Part shown: one piece after another, positions 11,171 to 22,545 of the stretch | Position numbering within the stretch: the stretch's first letter is position 1 | Layout: each line of letters opens with the position of its first letter | Assembly: GCA_029582165.1 (NCBI GenBank) | Contig: CM055868.1 | Span: forward strand, 17,848,391-17,912,390 | From: Portulaca oleracea | Lineage: Eukaryota > Streptophyta > Magnoliopsida > Caryophyllales > Portulacaceae | Reading direction: 5' to 3' | Length of the DNA: 64,000 nucleotides | The notes under the pieces: generated by a model | The model's input: only the letters and a program-made list of their open reading frames with translations | Databases searched by the model: none | What the model was told of the DNA's origin: nothing | Translations under genes and position numbers: made by a program

Positions 11171-11232
11171 AAATAAAACCCGCCTAGGGTTTGATTTGGC
11201 TCAGAAATTATCAAACCCTGCCTAGGGTTTGA
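11171..11232 (+). repeat. Two CGCCTAGG-core inverted repeats in the left LTR
   Basis: First hairpin 11171-11197: arms AAATAAAACCC and GGGTTTGATTT (10 of 11 pair) around GCCTA. Second 11211-11232: arms TCAAACCCT and AGGGTTTGA (perfect) around GCCT. Counterparts in the right LTR are at 28807-28868. Related but unpaired cores lie at 11293-11311 and 11399-11418. Confidence 0.8.
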
Positions 11233-12188
11233 GCGACGCAGCACGCGACGTCGTTTTACGCCTGGTCAGCGATCCGTGTGACGAAAATTGTTATACCCCG
11301 CCTAGGCTTTGGTGATTTTAGCGCCAAAAATTTCTGCATGCATGCAATTGCAATCCCCTGATTTTTGCCCACGTGGTTGACTTTGCCCCTTAACCCTATA
11401 TACCCCGCCTAGGCTTTGGAATAAAATGGCTTGATTTTTGGGGTATGTCCCCCCCCCCCCCCATTTCCCTCCAAAAGCCATACTTCTCCACCTATAAATA
11501 CCCCCTCCATTCCACCTTCATTTCAAAAACAATCATCAACAACCATCATCTATTCTACTCTCATTTTCTCTCATTATCTCAAATTCTCTGCATCTCCATA
11601 ACCACATTCTTCACTACCATACAATCATCCACACTACACTTTTCCTAAGCCATCCACATTTCCTTATCCGGGTTTCAAATCAAGGGGCAACTCAAGGGAT
11701 CGATTTCATCGCCGCTACAACCAAAGCAAGGTTCGTTTCTTTGATTTAAATTATTGTATTTAATCATGTAATACTTTATTTAATTCCGTGCTTGTACACT
11801 TATTTTGTAAAATAAAATCGTATTGTTTTTATATTGCATGTTCTCGAATAATAATTCCGCGAAATTAATCAAACTTCTCCCCGCTCTCTTTCTTTTCAAT
11901 GTTGATTTTAGTAGAGTCTGTTTTTTTAAACAGGCGAATTCGAGAGTTCTTATAATTCTTGAATTCGTAACCTTACCCCCGATCTAGATATCGGGTTCGT
12001 AGACCGGAGTCTTTCTTTTAGTTTATGGTTTGTCGATTTCCTTAAATCGGCTAGCGACACTTTAATTTTTTTATAAATTCGTTTAATCATTTAAAATATT
12101 CGATTTCTTACACAAAATTGATTTCAGAAAATGATTTAATTTTTGTTCAAATGATAAAAATGGCCTTGGTTCATGGAGAAAATGGCCA

Positions 12189-12224
12189 GAAATTATTAAA
12201 ACCTAGGAGGGTTTTAATAATTTC
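12189..12224 (+). repeat. Perfect 15-bp hairpin in the left LTR
   Basis: Arms GAAATTATTAAAACC and GGTTTTAATAATTTC are fully complementary, with loop TAGGAG. The loop region reads as the reverse complement of the CCTA-type core. The same hairpin occurs in the right LTR at 29820-29855. Confidence 0.9.
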
Positions 12225-12568
12225 CACCAATTATCTCTCTGGGCCTGGAAGCAAGAGGACCGGCCCAGAATTCGTCAAACCCTAGGCGGGCTTCTGATGG
12301 TCCGCTCGCTTCTTGGGCCATGACTTGTCAACTGGGCTGAAATTAAGTTATTTGAGATTATTTTTGTGTAATTCTTGGATAATTTAAATAATAAAAAACG
12401 AGTTTGTAAATAAATAAAGTTTCATCACCCCGAAAAATGAATTTCGAAAATTAAAGGTATCCTTATTTAAGGATTAAGAAACCTTAGTCGGCTCCCGATC
12501 ACAAATGTAGCGCATCCGAGGAAAACATTTCCCCCAAACGGGGAGGAAATTTTTCCGGGTCCTACAGA

Positions 12569-12588
12569 TTGGCGACTCCACTGGGGAC
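12569..12588 (+). other. Primer-binding site of the Tat-lineage element
   Basis: TTGGCGACTCCACTGGGGAC begins two bases after the LTR. This type of site is characteristic of Ogre/Tat-related elements, where it has been assigned to an Arg tRNA; I did not verify the tRNA match. Confidence 0.7.
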
Positions 12589-13847
12589 TTAAACTTTAGA
12601 AAGAGGGTAAAACTTGAAAAAATCAAATTGATTGGAAAATGTAAAAGGGAGAAGTTAATTTATTTCACGACTTTATTATTCTTTTAGGCATCCTTTGCAT
12701 AACGGGCCACTAATCGGGTCTTTTGACACGTTAGCACAAAGGCGACGGTTTAGGTTACCTAGGATTTCCCTTGAGAGCGGGAGGCCACTACTATAGTGAT
12801 GAACTCTACATCTCTAAGCATTTGGTCACTCCTCTCCCGATGTCACACTCCGAGAGCTTCCTTGAAGTTCTTTGAGAAATACCCTAACTGTTTACCTTAT
12901 GGTATGCAGAACCGGGGCGAAGGCATGCGGTAGGCTATATACCCAACCCTAAAAGTCCATGAATTAAGAGCCTTGGTTTAGGTACCCCTTCATGTGTGTG
13001 TTATGTGCTATGTGTATCCCTCCCCTTTTCTTGTCTTTTTTGTAAAGAGTCGACCCTAGTTTTGAGGTTTTGTTCTAGTCCATATAAAATTCATTGGGTT
13101 GAGAAAATGATTATTTATTAGTTAATATAATTAACTCAAAGGCATTTTGGTTAGCCCAAGTGGAAGGGTCCATTTATGTTTGAAAGTTAATTATCTTAAT
13201 TGATAAATAAAAATTGACTCACCTTTGATGATATTATATGGCCCTTTATGAAATTCTCTCAACAAAGGTCCAAAAAAATAATAATTAAAACTCTAACAAA
13301 GTTAATGGATAGCGTCTTAGACTGCATAATACTCACTAGGCTTGAGTAAATTAATTTATCGGTTTAATTAATAAGTCCATCATATTTGTGGCCGGCCTGT
13401 TGTTAGGCCCAACCATATTGGATTTGTCAATTGAAACCTATAAATTAATTATGCTCGCTTATTGTTGACTTTATCCAATCCTTTACAATATCCATTCTCC
13501 CCGAATTAAAAAAAAAAAGAGAGAGAAGTATAAAAAAAATGGGTTGTCGGTCTTGCTGAACATTATTCTAGTCCGCATAATAGCCAATAAGGTTTGAGGT
13601 GCCTGAGTTGTTGGGCCAAGTTACGGATTCTCCTTAAAACGGTCGGCCTGTGGATTGGGCCCATCCGAATTGAGAAACACTGACTATAGTCTGACAACTT
13701 ATGACCCGCTCGCTATGTTGACTTTATTCGGCCCTTTATAGTGTTTTGCTTTTAGATCCATATAGAGTTAGGCCATACACTCCCAAAAGTGGGTGAGTCC
13801 GTGGTGTCAGCATACATGTGTCAAGGATCATATAGGTCATCTAGGTC
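12589..13847 (+). other. Untranslated leader of the Tat element
   Basis: About 1.26 kb without a convincing frame. It carries repeated phrases around 'ttgggcccaacc' and 'tgttgactttatcc' near 13390-13480 and 13610-13730. Long leaders between primer site and gag are usual in this lineage. Confidence 0.55.
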
Positions 13848-15184
13848 ATGCATGCATCGGGTAGAACGTGTCGGAGAATGTTATCGAGTGTCCTAACTTT
13901 GAATTTCCATGCAGGCATCATTGGTGATCGACTCCGAGCCCGCATTCGAGATCCACGAACAGGTCGTTTGGTTCCAAATCCTCGCTACGATCCGTCTGCC
14001 ACCAGTGACAGCATCATGTCTGGAAAGCAATTCCAAGAGATCCCGGTCCAGAGCACCGAAGCCAACATCACAAAGCATTTGGATGAACTCTACACCAAAA
14101 TGCAGGGTCTGGTATTTGTCAATACTTTAGAGCAAGAGCAGAAGGTTGGCAAGAGGCTAAATGAGCAGCAACAAGTGATCGATGGCATACTGCAAGCCAT
14201 TACTAAGATCAATACCAAACTGGGGTTGAATGATGAGGAAGACGACGAAGAAATATTGGGATATGAGTCCGAGTCGGAAATGATCAAGACATTTTCAAAT
14301 TCTGGAGGAATTGGGATATCCAAAACCAAGGTCGATACTCCCAAGGCATCTAAACTCATGAAGGATCCTGCTGTTTAGGCCCTCGAACAAAAATTAGAAA
14401 GCCTTACTAAAGCAATGAGCACTGTGTCGGCCTTTGCTGACAAGTACCTGGAAGTGCGATTACCTGTTCAGCCAATTCTGAAAGTTGCTGATAAAGTTGA
14501 GATACCGAACATCAGGTTCAAACCCTCTGAGAATCCAATTCATCACATTGAAGAGTTCATGAGGCTAGCACCACTAAACCGAATTGACGCCAGCTTATAC
14601 TCTCCTGTTTTCCCTTCCCCTCTAGATGGCGAAGCCAAGGTGTGGTATCATGCTTTATCACCTCGAACCAAGGCTGATTGGAATGAACTGTTCAAAGCCT
14701 TTATCAATCACTACAGTCGTATCCAGAGGAAGCAGGCTACGGTGGATGACTTGACCACCATGAAGCAACGAGATGACGAATCCTTCCTAGATTACTTTGA
14801 GCGATGGCATACCAAGCTGTCTCACATCAATGAGACAATCCTTCTTCGCCTACAGCTGTCTACTTTCAAGCAAGGGCTAAAAAGCAGCTTATTCAAGCAC
14901 TTGGGATACCACATCATCAAAGACTTTGACTATTTGAAGGATATCTGTGTCTAATTAGAGGCGATGCATAATGACAAGACCACTTCGCCTGGATGGAAGG
15001 GGTTTAGTTCCAACAGGAGGGCCACTAGTGCGTCTAGCCACCCTCCTAAGATCATAGAAACTAACTATATCCAGCGCAAGGGGCCTCTCATACCAAAGTA
15101 TGAGACTTACACACCATTGGATATCTCTTATTCACAAGCTCTTGATCGATTAGTCAAGAAGGGTTTTTTGATCCTACCTTTGCC
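13848..15184 (+). pseudogene. Tat-type gag
   Basis: The capsid precursor. An acidic, coiled-coil-like N-terminal part (13848-14378; LEQEQKVGKRLNEQQQ, then DEEDDEE) is followed by the conserved capsid core at 14500-14900: 'IRFKPSENPIHHIEEFMRLA', 'LDGEAKVWYHAL', 'WNELFKAFINHY', and 'DDESFLDYFERWHTKL'. In-frame stops occur at 14376-14378 and 14952-14954. The frame then changes near 15183, from the frame of positions divisible by three to the one used by the protease part. The real start may be the downstream ATG at 14016 (MSGKQF), because the first 55 residues are poorly conserved in character and include an acceptor-like CATGCAG. Confidence 0.8.
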
Positions 15185-16228
15185 ATGGGAGGAATCAGCC
15201 ACAAAAGGAAGAACTTGGATCAATTCTGCCGGTACCATCGTTGCCGAGGACATGATACTGAGAAATGTTGGTCTCTCAAGAACAAAATAGAGGACATGAT
15301 AAGGGATGGGAAACTGCCCATGCCAAAAGCTGCTCAAAAGCCTAACAATCAAAATAACCCTATGCCCGAGCATACTAACGCTATTCTTCAGGGAGTTTGT
15401 AGCTTTGATCCTTCCACTTTGATTGTTGAAACGGTTCAACCTATCCCCAAGATACTCGGCTTTCATGAAGACCTCTTCATTCATGGTATTTGGGATAGCG
15501 ACGACGACGAGCAACATGAGTACTCCAAGACAAAATGGATGGAGCCGGATGAGCCAACATCGAATGATGTAGCATTTCTCACTCGATCAGGCCGCCATAA
15601 CGACAGGAACACCACCACCCCAGTGGCTGTTTCTAGTCCTACACCAATGGTTACCAACGACAATCATGTCCCGCCTAAAGATCCTCTCCTTACACAACTC
15701 AAGAAGACCAAGGCTGAAGTTACCATCTGGCAATTGATTTGTACCTCACATGCACACAGACAGAAGATGATGGACGCTCTTACTGCATTAACAGTGTTTC
15801 CCACGATAACTCCTGAATCTCTAGTTGCTCACGTGACTACCCAGCAAGAATCGATCACCTTTGGGATTGAAGATCTGCCTCAAGGAGGGACATCTCACAA
15901 CAAAGCACTATACCTCACAGTGCAATGTTCGAACAAGACTATCCCTCTAGTTTTGGTCGACAATGGCTCAGCTGTGAATGTATGCCCTTGGAGGACGGCA
16001 CAGAAATTGGGAGTCCAACAACAACACTTGGCTAAGAACGGTGTTCAGCTTAGGGCTTATGACAATTCCCCTCGGAAGTCGGTTGGGTCCATAATATTAC
16101 CCATCACTACAGGCAGCATTACCCGGAATGTGGAATTCGTAGTATTGGACATTCCAGCCTCCTTTAGTCTGTTGCTAGGAAGGCCATGGCTTTATGAGTG
16201 CAATGCCATAGCATCTACCTTACACTAG
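15185..16228 (+). pseudogene. Tat-type zinc-knuckle region and aspartic protease
   Basis: The N-terminal part has a variant nucleic-acid-binding knuckle (FCRYHRCRGHDTEKC, about 15225-15270), typical of Tat gag C-termini. The protease domain is at about 15900-16210. Its catalytic motif reads DNGS (15959-15970) where most retroviral-type proteases have DTGS; DNGSAVN is common in this lineage. The flap region 'GSIILPITTG' and 'LLLGRPWLYEC' follow. The frame ends at a TAG (16226-16228) where family members continue. The protease would cut the polyprotein into its working parts. Confidence 0.8.
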
Positions 16229-16231
16229 AAG

Positions 16232-17127
16232 GTGAAGATGTTGGTCCAAGGACAAGTCATCACCATCTCGGGAGAATCCATCAATGTTGTCTTCACTCCC
16301 AAGCAAGCAACCCTTGAGGTAGAACATAGTTCTATGGACGAAGAACTTCACAATTTTGAGCTTGTGGCAACTTTGAGCCAGGATGAAGCTTCCTTTGACT
16401 TCGATCCCTACTCAAACCCTAAAGTGCATGCAATACTCAGGAAACAAGGACACTTCCCTGGAATGCCGCTAGGAAGGAACCCGAAAAGCAAGATTCCTCC
16501 CGTGTTCAAGACATTTAAACAGAAGGGAAGGTTCGGCTTAGGTTACAAACCAACTGAGAAGGAAGTTAAGCTCGCTAAGGTAGCCATGGCTGAACAAAAG
16601 AGGATGGACAATCCACCTACCTTGTTCCAAATGAAGCCCTATCCACTCACTCTGAATGGGCAGTTCGTTAGGGAAGGTGATGACTTCCCTAACTATGGGT
16701 TCCCTGAACCATACTACCTGAAGAACAAGGGAGTTCAAGTTGCTGGGTTAGAAGTTTTCAATGACTGTACCATTAATATGGCTACTGTTTTTATCCCCGC
16801 TCGAGACAAACAGCCACCACTGGAATGGACTCATCTTGCTGGGAGCAACATATTTGGCATGTTGTTCGGACAAGAAGCTGCTAAGGAAGAACCTGAAGCT
16901 GACGCTGTTATTGTTGCATTATCCAACCCAAGCTTTGACCCAAGTCTCATGATCACTGAAGAAGAAGAAGTCAAGGCGGTCCATGGGTCGACGCTGAGAA
17001 GAATAGCTTTGTTTTATCTGTAGGAGAGTCTGTTCCTATAGACATAGAGTCTGGTCCTAAGAGTCTAGAGTCAAGTGAGTCTGGTCTTGAGTCTGCTGGC
17101 GATGTACTCATTTCTGCATTTAATAAA
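16232..17127 (+). pseudogene. Protease-RT linker of the Tat polyprotein
   Basis: Open from 16232 to 17023. It holds conserved Tat linker blocks: 'HAILRKQGHFPGMPLGRNPKSK', 'KQKGRFGLGYKPT', and 'GQFVREGDDFPNYGFPEP'. This part is not catalytic. Around 16985 the reading moves to a third frame, which is then open from about 16987 through the RT; this second frameshift separates protease from polymerase. An acidic, Ser/Glu-rich spacer (SLESSESGLESAGD) precedes RT. Confidence 0.75.
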
Positions 17128-18770
17128 ATGAACCTTTCTGCTTACTCTGATTCTTCTTTCCCCTCTTCCCTGAACTGCTGCGCTAATAATAATCTTGAAT
17201 TTAATGAACCCTTAAAAGAATTTTCTAATGAACATGAGCATAAGATGGCAGTGTTAGAAGACACCATCACCATAAATGTGGGCACAGAAGAACAACCTAT
17301 GGAGTTGAAGTTAGGTAGTTCACTCGCAGCAGAAGAACGGGTGGCATTTACAGAGCTTCTCCAAGAGTTTGTGGATGTATTCACATGGTCTTACGAGGAC
17401 ATGCCGGGGATTGACAGGGAAATTGCGGAGCACGCCATACCTTTGCTCCCCGATGCAAAATCGGTGCGACAAAAGGCTAAGAGGATCAAACCTGAACGGG
17501 CTAAGAAAATTGAAGAAGAGGTGATCAAGCAGCTTAACACTAAGTTTATCAAAGCAGTCCAATACCCTGAATGGATTGCTAACATTGTCCTAGTACCCAA
17601 GAAAGATTGGAAGGTGCGCATGTGTGTGGACTTCCGAGACCTTAACAAGGCTAGTCCCAAGGATAGTTTCCCTCTACCTCACATTGATATATTAGTGGAT
17701 AACACTTGCGGACATGAGCTCCTATCCTTCATGAATGGATATACTGGTTACAACCAAATAAAGATGGCAGAAGAGGATATGGAGAAGACTTCCTTTACTA
17801 CTCCGTGGGGAACGTACTGTTATGTCGTCATGCCTTTCAGTCTTAAAAATGCCGGAGCCACATACAAGAGGACGGCCAATACCCTACTTCATGACATGAT
17901 GCACGTCGAAGTAGAAGTCTATGTCGATGATATGATTGTTAAATCCAAGACAAGGGAGGGTCATATTCCTAACCTCCGCAAGTTCTTTCTGCGACTTCTC
18001 AAATACAAGATGCGGCTCAACCCAGCAAAGTGTACCTTCCGTGTCACCTCTATGAAGCTACTAGGCTATGTGGTCAGCCAACGGGGCATTGAAGTTAATC
18101 CTTCAAAGATCAAGGTTATCCAACAGTTACACCCACCTAAGACAGAAAAGGAGATAAGGGGTTTCTTGGGGCGAATCCAGTACATCAGCAAGTTCATTTC
18201 AAAGCTCACCATGACTTGTGAACCTTTGTTCAAGAAGCTAAAGAAAAGAAGCAAAGTAGAATTGGACAATCAATGTCAAGCTTCTTTTGAGAAGATCAAG
18301 GAATATTTGCAACATCCTCCGGTTCTCATGCCGCCAGTACCAGATGAGCCTTTACTCCTTTACCTTACAGCGACTAGCTCAGCAATGGGGGCTATGCTAG
18401 CTGAAAAGGTAAAAAGTCACGAGAGCGCCATCTACTACTTGAGCAAGAAGTTTCTAGACTACGAAAGTCGATATGCAGACATAGAGAAAATGGCCCTCGC
18501 ATTAGTTTGGGCCACCAAGAAGTTAAGGCACTACATGCTCTCACACATAGTATATGTAATAGCTGAGAACAATCCCATAAAATTCATCATGGAGCAACCA
18601 ACCATCAACAACCGCATTGCTTGATGGGTAGTCATGTTTTCTGAGTTCAATCTTCAGTACCTACCTCAGAAGTCAATTAAAGGGCGGGTTGTTTCGGATT
18701 TTCTAGCTGCTTCACCATCACAGGAACCTCCAAGCACTCACTTGGAATTCCCAGACGAAGACGTGTTCTT
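17128..18770 (+). pseudogene. Tat reverse transcriptase and first RNase H
   Basis: Copies element RNA into DNA and removes the RNA strand. RT begins after 'DVFTWSYEDMPGID'. Fingers/palm motifs include 'VLVPKKDWKVRMCVDFRDLN', 'LSFMNGYTGYNQIKM' and the catalytic YVDD at 17920-17931. Thumb and connection follow ('GFLGRIQYISKFI'). RNase H 1 is at about 18350-18600 ('LTATSSAMGAML', 'SRYADIEKMALALVWA'). The first catalytic Asp of this RNase H (usually in YLD/YIDAS) is replaced by Thr. A TGA at 18622-18624 interrupts 'INNRIA-WVVMFSEF', where a CGA codon is usual. Otherwise the frame is open for almost 500 codons. Confidence 0.85.
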
Positions 18771-19190
18771 AACTGATGAAGTTACTTGGGAAATGTATTT
18801 TGATGGATCTTCTAATTAAATGGGTTGTGGAATAGGAGTACTGTTAATATCTCCAAAAGGTGCACATGTCCCTGTATCTGTAAAATTGGATTTTGATGCC
18901 ACTAACAATGCGGCGGAGTATGAAGCATGCATCAAAGGCCTACAAGCTGCCTTGGCTTTAAGAATACGCCACATAAATGTCTTTGGAGACTCTAGCCTCA
19001 TCATTAACCAGGCCAAGAACGCATGGAAAGTTCGAAGTGAATGCCTTTTAGCTTATCAGCAGATGCTTTTGGGATTGGCTGGCCAATTTGAGAGGATCAA
19101 TTTCCAATACCTTTCTAGGGATCACAATGAACTGGCTGATGCCTTGGCCAAGTTATCTTCAATGATATCAATCCCGTCAGACACGCTCCA
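18771..19190 (+). pseudogene. Second (archaeal-type) RNase H domain
   Basis: Tat-lineage elements carry an additional RNase H next to the first. Here: 'WEMYFDGSSN' (18787-18816, catalytic Asp), then a TAA, then 'MGCGIGVLLISPKG', 'TNNAAEYEACIKGLQAAL' (catalytic Glu), 'INVFGDSSLIINQ' (Asp) and 'SRDHNELADALAKL' (final Asp). All four acidic positions are present; only the TAA at 18817-18819 breaks it. Its presence assigns the element to the Tat clade. Confidence 0.85.
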
Positions 19191-20514
19191 GCTACCAGTA
19201 ATTATAGGACGACTATCTGAACCCGCATATGACTGTGTCATAGAAACACAAGAAGAGGAGACTGAGGAATGGTTTTTTGACATATACAATTTCCTTCGGA
19301 AGGGAGAATATCCTGCTGAGTTAGATGCCCGAGGACAACGAGCGATCAGGGCTTTAGCAGCACAATACTGCTTGATCCAAGATCGTTTATACAAGAAGTC
19401 ACCTACAGGCATCAATTTGTTGTGTATCGATGCCAAAAGTGCAAAGGAAGTCATGACTACTGTACACGGAGGGGAGTGTGGGCCTCACATGAATGGGCGA
19501 ATGCTAGCAAAGAAGATTCAAAGAGTTGGTTACTACTGGACCACTATGGAAGCAGACTGCTTGAATTTCTTTCGGAAATGTCACAAATGTCAGGAGTATG
19601 CCAATCTGCAACATCAACCTCCTTCATATCTGACAACACTGACCTCTCCATGGCCATTCTCGGTATGGGGTATTGACATCATTGGCTAAATACACCCAAT
19701 CGGAACAGGAGGACATGAATACATCTTGGTCGCTACTGATTACTTCACTAAGTGGGTAGAGGCAGCCTCTTTTGCCAAACTCACATCTAAGCATGTGGCC
19801 AAATTCATCCTTCAGAACATTATATGCCGATATGGAGTACCTCATGAGATCATCAGCGATAATGGGAGTCATTTTCGAAAGGAAGTAGAAGTTTTGGTCA
19901 CCAATTACAAAATTCAGCATCATCGGTCTTCACCTTACCGACCCCAAACCAATAGAGCTGTAGAAGCGGCCAATAAAACGATGGCAGGAATCATTAAGAA
20001 GATGGTTGTCACTTACAAGGATTGGCCTGACAAGTTAGCATTTGCCTTATGGGGATACCAAACCTCAATTCGAACTGCCACAGGAGCAACACCATATTCA
20101 TTGGTGTATGGGATGGAAGCAGTCCTGCCAATCGAGTTAGCGATCCCATCATTACGAATAGTGGCAGAAAGCCAATTGCTAGAAGCAGAATGGGCTAGGG
20201 CAAGGTTCGAGGAGTTAATGTTGATGGATGAAAGGCGATTAAGGGCATTGCATAATGTTCAGGTATATCAGAATAGAAACACTCGCGCCTTTAATAAGAA
20301 GGTGAAAGGTCGTTCACTTCAAGAAGGTGATCTAGTGCTTAAAGAAATGAGGGCACCAATACAAGACCCAAGGGGAAAGTTTGCACCTAATTGGAAAGGT
20401 CCTTATATGATTAAGGAAATTTTACCGGGAGGAGCGGCTCGGCTTGCCACTATGGATGGAGAAGATGTGATTCAACAACTAAATTTGGATCAACTTAAGA
20501 GATATTATGCTTAA
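19191..20514 (+). pseudogene. Tat integrase
   Basis: Inserts element DNA into the chromosome. The zinc-binding HHCC domain is visible as 'VHGGECGPHMNGRML', then 'CLNFFRKCHKCQ' (19460-19600). The catalytic core contains 'WGIDIIG' (first Asp, about 19670), 'IISDNGSHF' (second Asp, about 19855) and 'NRAVEAANKTM' (Glu). The C-terminal GPY/F-type module is at about 20370-20510 ('FAPNWKGPYMIKEI', 'QLNLDQLKRYY'). A TAA at 19687-19689 splits the core. The natural end is the TAA at 20512-20514. Confidence 0.85.
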
Positions 20515-20749
20515 TATAGCCAAGCAACTGAAAAACAAATTTTCAGACACTTAGTTAATATTCGATTTATGCTCATAAAAGAAGGAAAGATAAAGTTGCA
20601 AGGACACAATAATTGTAAACAATACTTCTTCTTTTATTAATAATCAAAATGCAAGTACACTGCTTGTAAATAAGAAAATTCAAAAAGGTATAATTAAATA
20701 AAAGTTTGTTCTAGCAAAGCAGTTCGATTCCTTCACTCCCATCCATCTT

Positions 20750-22217
20750 CTAGTCTTGTTTCATCTTCTCTACGTCGCCAGTAGTCTCATGGTCAATCTC
20801 CATGTCTTTAGACTCATTTGGGTCCGTCTCTTTGTTTTTAGGCTTATAGGCTCGCCTATGTGACTTTCGCGTCTCCACTCTCGGACCAAGCCGGTCCTTT
20901 GCCATCATCCTCACGCCAAGACGATCCTTTATTGTAGAGCGAGGACCCAGTCTGTCCTTCATGGCTGCCTGACTTCTCAGCACCTCTCCAGCACGGCAAG
21001 ACTCAATAGCTGCAATTAACCATCCGTGATATTCAACGTCAGCCATCTCTGATATATGTGCCTTGGATGGAGCCTTGAGGGTCGGCCTTCTTGCCCAATA
21101 CTTCAACCAAGACTCTATCACCGAGCCACGAAGCTTCAGCCGCTCGGGGGCTTCACATAGTCATTCGGGGATGGTCTGTTTGCGGCCCATTTGTCGCAAT
21201 ACCCTCTCCGGGAAGTAGAAGGTCATATGTGTAAGGCCGGCAATACACACATAAGCGTTGCGATAGTCACAGGTCACATATTCGGGAACGTGCCACCACT
21301 CGATCCACCACGAGATGTCACGGGGTTCTTTCAGAAAGGCAACCCATTCAGTTACCGATCGGAGCTCGGTATATTGGCGCTTCCGTTGACAGTAATTTGC
21401 GAGCGCCGAAGGGTTACGAGGGACTTCGATAAGGCCCAAATGCTCCATCAGCCAAATCTGCCCAAATGAGTTAGCACGTGTTACAATTGCATACCAATTA
21501 TTCCTAAACTAATGAAAAAAAAAGAAAAAAATCTCAAAACCCGCCTGGGGTATGCAGGCAGTAGGCATTTTCTTTGAAAAAACAAGAGAAGAAGTGTACC
21601 TGAAGAAGTAGGGGGCTCCCACGAAGCTCGAATTCTGGATCCGGATCATCCAAGCCCATCATGGTTTCCGCTAGCATCAATGACACCGGATTAAAACCTC
21701 GAGCCACGTCTTCCACGATCTGAATTAGGCCCGCCGGCCCGGTTCTTCGACCACCATGATAAAAGCATAATTCTCCAAGAAGGCATAATACGAGTGCTCG
21801 CACTCGTATCACTGGGCCATATTCCAATGTGTCAGGCGATTGAAAGAATTCAACAATGGTTTGGAAATGTACCTTATCGCCGAATAATGCGCTTCCTGTG
21901 ACCCGGTTCGGAAGGCATAGCAATTCCTTGTATTGTTTGGTGTTATTGGCAACCGTTGAAGGCGATGTTGGCCGCGCAAAATGATTCATCCCGAGAATGG
22001 ACGACCACTCTTCAGGAAGTGGGCATAGCTCCTTCAAAGAAAATCGTAAAACGTGCATCTTCGGATCCCAAAAGGCGCTCGCCGCTCGAATAAAGTCGTG
22101 GTTGACTCTCGCTTGTCGGAGACTTAGCAATTTCGTCAGACTATATCTCCCGAGCTCTTTCTTCTCGTCTTTGGACAAAGTGCTCATCCAAGTGGCAAGT
22201 TTCTTCTCGAAGGCCAT
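20750..22217 (-). pseudogene. Antisense gene A: DUF7745-like protein, two exons, one premature stop
   Basis: Runs opposite to the polyprotein. Exon 1 is 22217-21600 (MAFEKKLATWM...), ending SPLLLQ at a clean donor (CAG then GTACAC). Exon 2 is 21457-20750, starting after GGGCAG. The junction gives 'SPLLLQIWLMEHLGL', in frame and typical of the plant DUF7745 family, which is abundant in retrotransposon-rich plant genomes and related in character to plant mobile domain proteins. Other family-like blocks: 'SAFWDPKMHVLRF', 'ELCPLPEEW', 'ISWWIEWWHVPEY', 'MTFYFPERVLRQMGRKQTIPE'. A TGA after IPE (about 21160) cuts off the last ~135 codons, which remain open and charged (KDRLGPR repeated three times). 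A TATA box lies 90 bp upstream and the start context is GTCATGGCC. Role unknown. Confidence 0.7.
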
Positions 22218-22306
22218 GACAAGAGGATTTTTGTGACTTTTGGAGACTTTTAGATGGAGAATGCAAGAGAAGAAGATGAGTGATGATTAAATACACAAGA
22301 GTAAGG

Positions 22307-22314
22307 TATTTATA
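22307..22314 (-). promoter_or_regulatory. Candidate TATA box of antisense gene A
   Basis: Minus-strand TATAAATA in the context GTGTATAAATACC, 93-100 bp upstream of the ATG at 22217. The following leader is CT-rich, as in many plant transcripts. Confidence 0.55.
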
Positions 22315-22430
22315 CACCTTCATCAAGGATCAAAATGGAGCAAATCGGCCAGAAGCAATCACATAGCCGTTATTTTTCATATCCCACGATTCAAGCCTTT
22401 CTTCAACGGCTAGCAAAAAAAAAAAGAAAA

Positions 22431-22545
22431 AAAAAAGATTATAACCCGTCTAGGGTATAATCTTGGCAGCCCAGCATGCGCGCGTCCGCCCAAGCCCAGG
22501 CCTCCAGCGCTCAAACCGCGCCTAGGGTTTGGGCGATCCAGGCCT
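22431..22545 (-). repeat. CGCCTAGG-family inverted repeats upstream of antisense gene A
   Basis: Two hairpins. 22435-22463: arms AAGATTATAACCC and GGGTATAATCTT (one bulged A) around GTCTA. About 22499-22545: arms from AGGCCTCCAGCGCTCAAACC, matching 16 of 21 positions on the other side, around the core CGCCTAGG. A further core with weak arms lies in the intron of gene A at 21536-21554. Confidence 0.7.

Larger units (their letters stand above)
11008..12566 (+). repeat. Left LTR of the Tat-lineage element
   Basis: Starts TGTAGACACCGG and ends CCGGGTCCTACA, so the ends form an inverted repeat beginning TG and ending CA. It pairs with 28644-30201 (1558 bp). CATCC precedes it (11003-11007). A TATA box (TATAAATA) lies at 11493-11500, followed by a CT/CA-rich presumed transcript start region. 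It contains several inverted-repeat hairpins with the CGCCTAGG core, and a run of 14 C at 11449-11462 that is 5 C long in the right copy. Confidence 0.9.

Noticed and set aside
10133..12566. A 2.43-kb LTR starting at 10133
   Set aside because: The repeat with 27765-30201 suggests this, but the TG...CA ends, the CATCC flanks and the primer site place the LTR start at 11008; the first 875 bp are Athila sequence.
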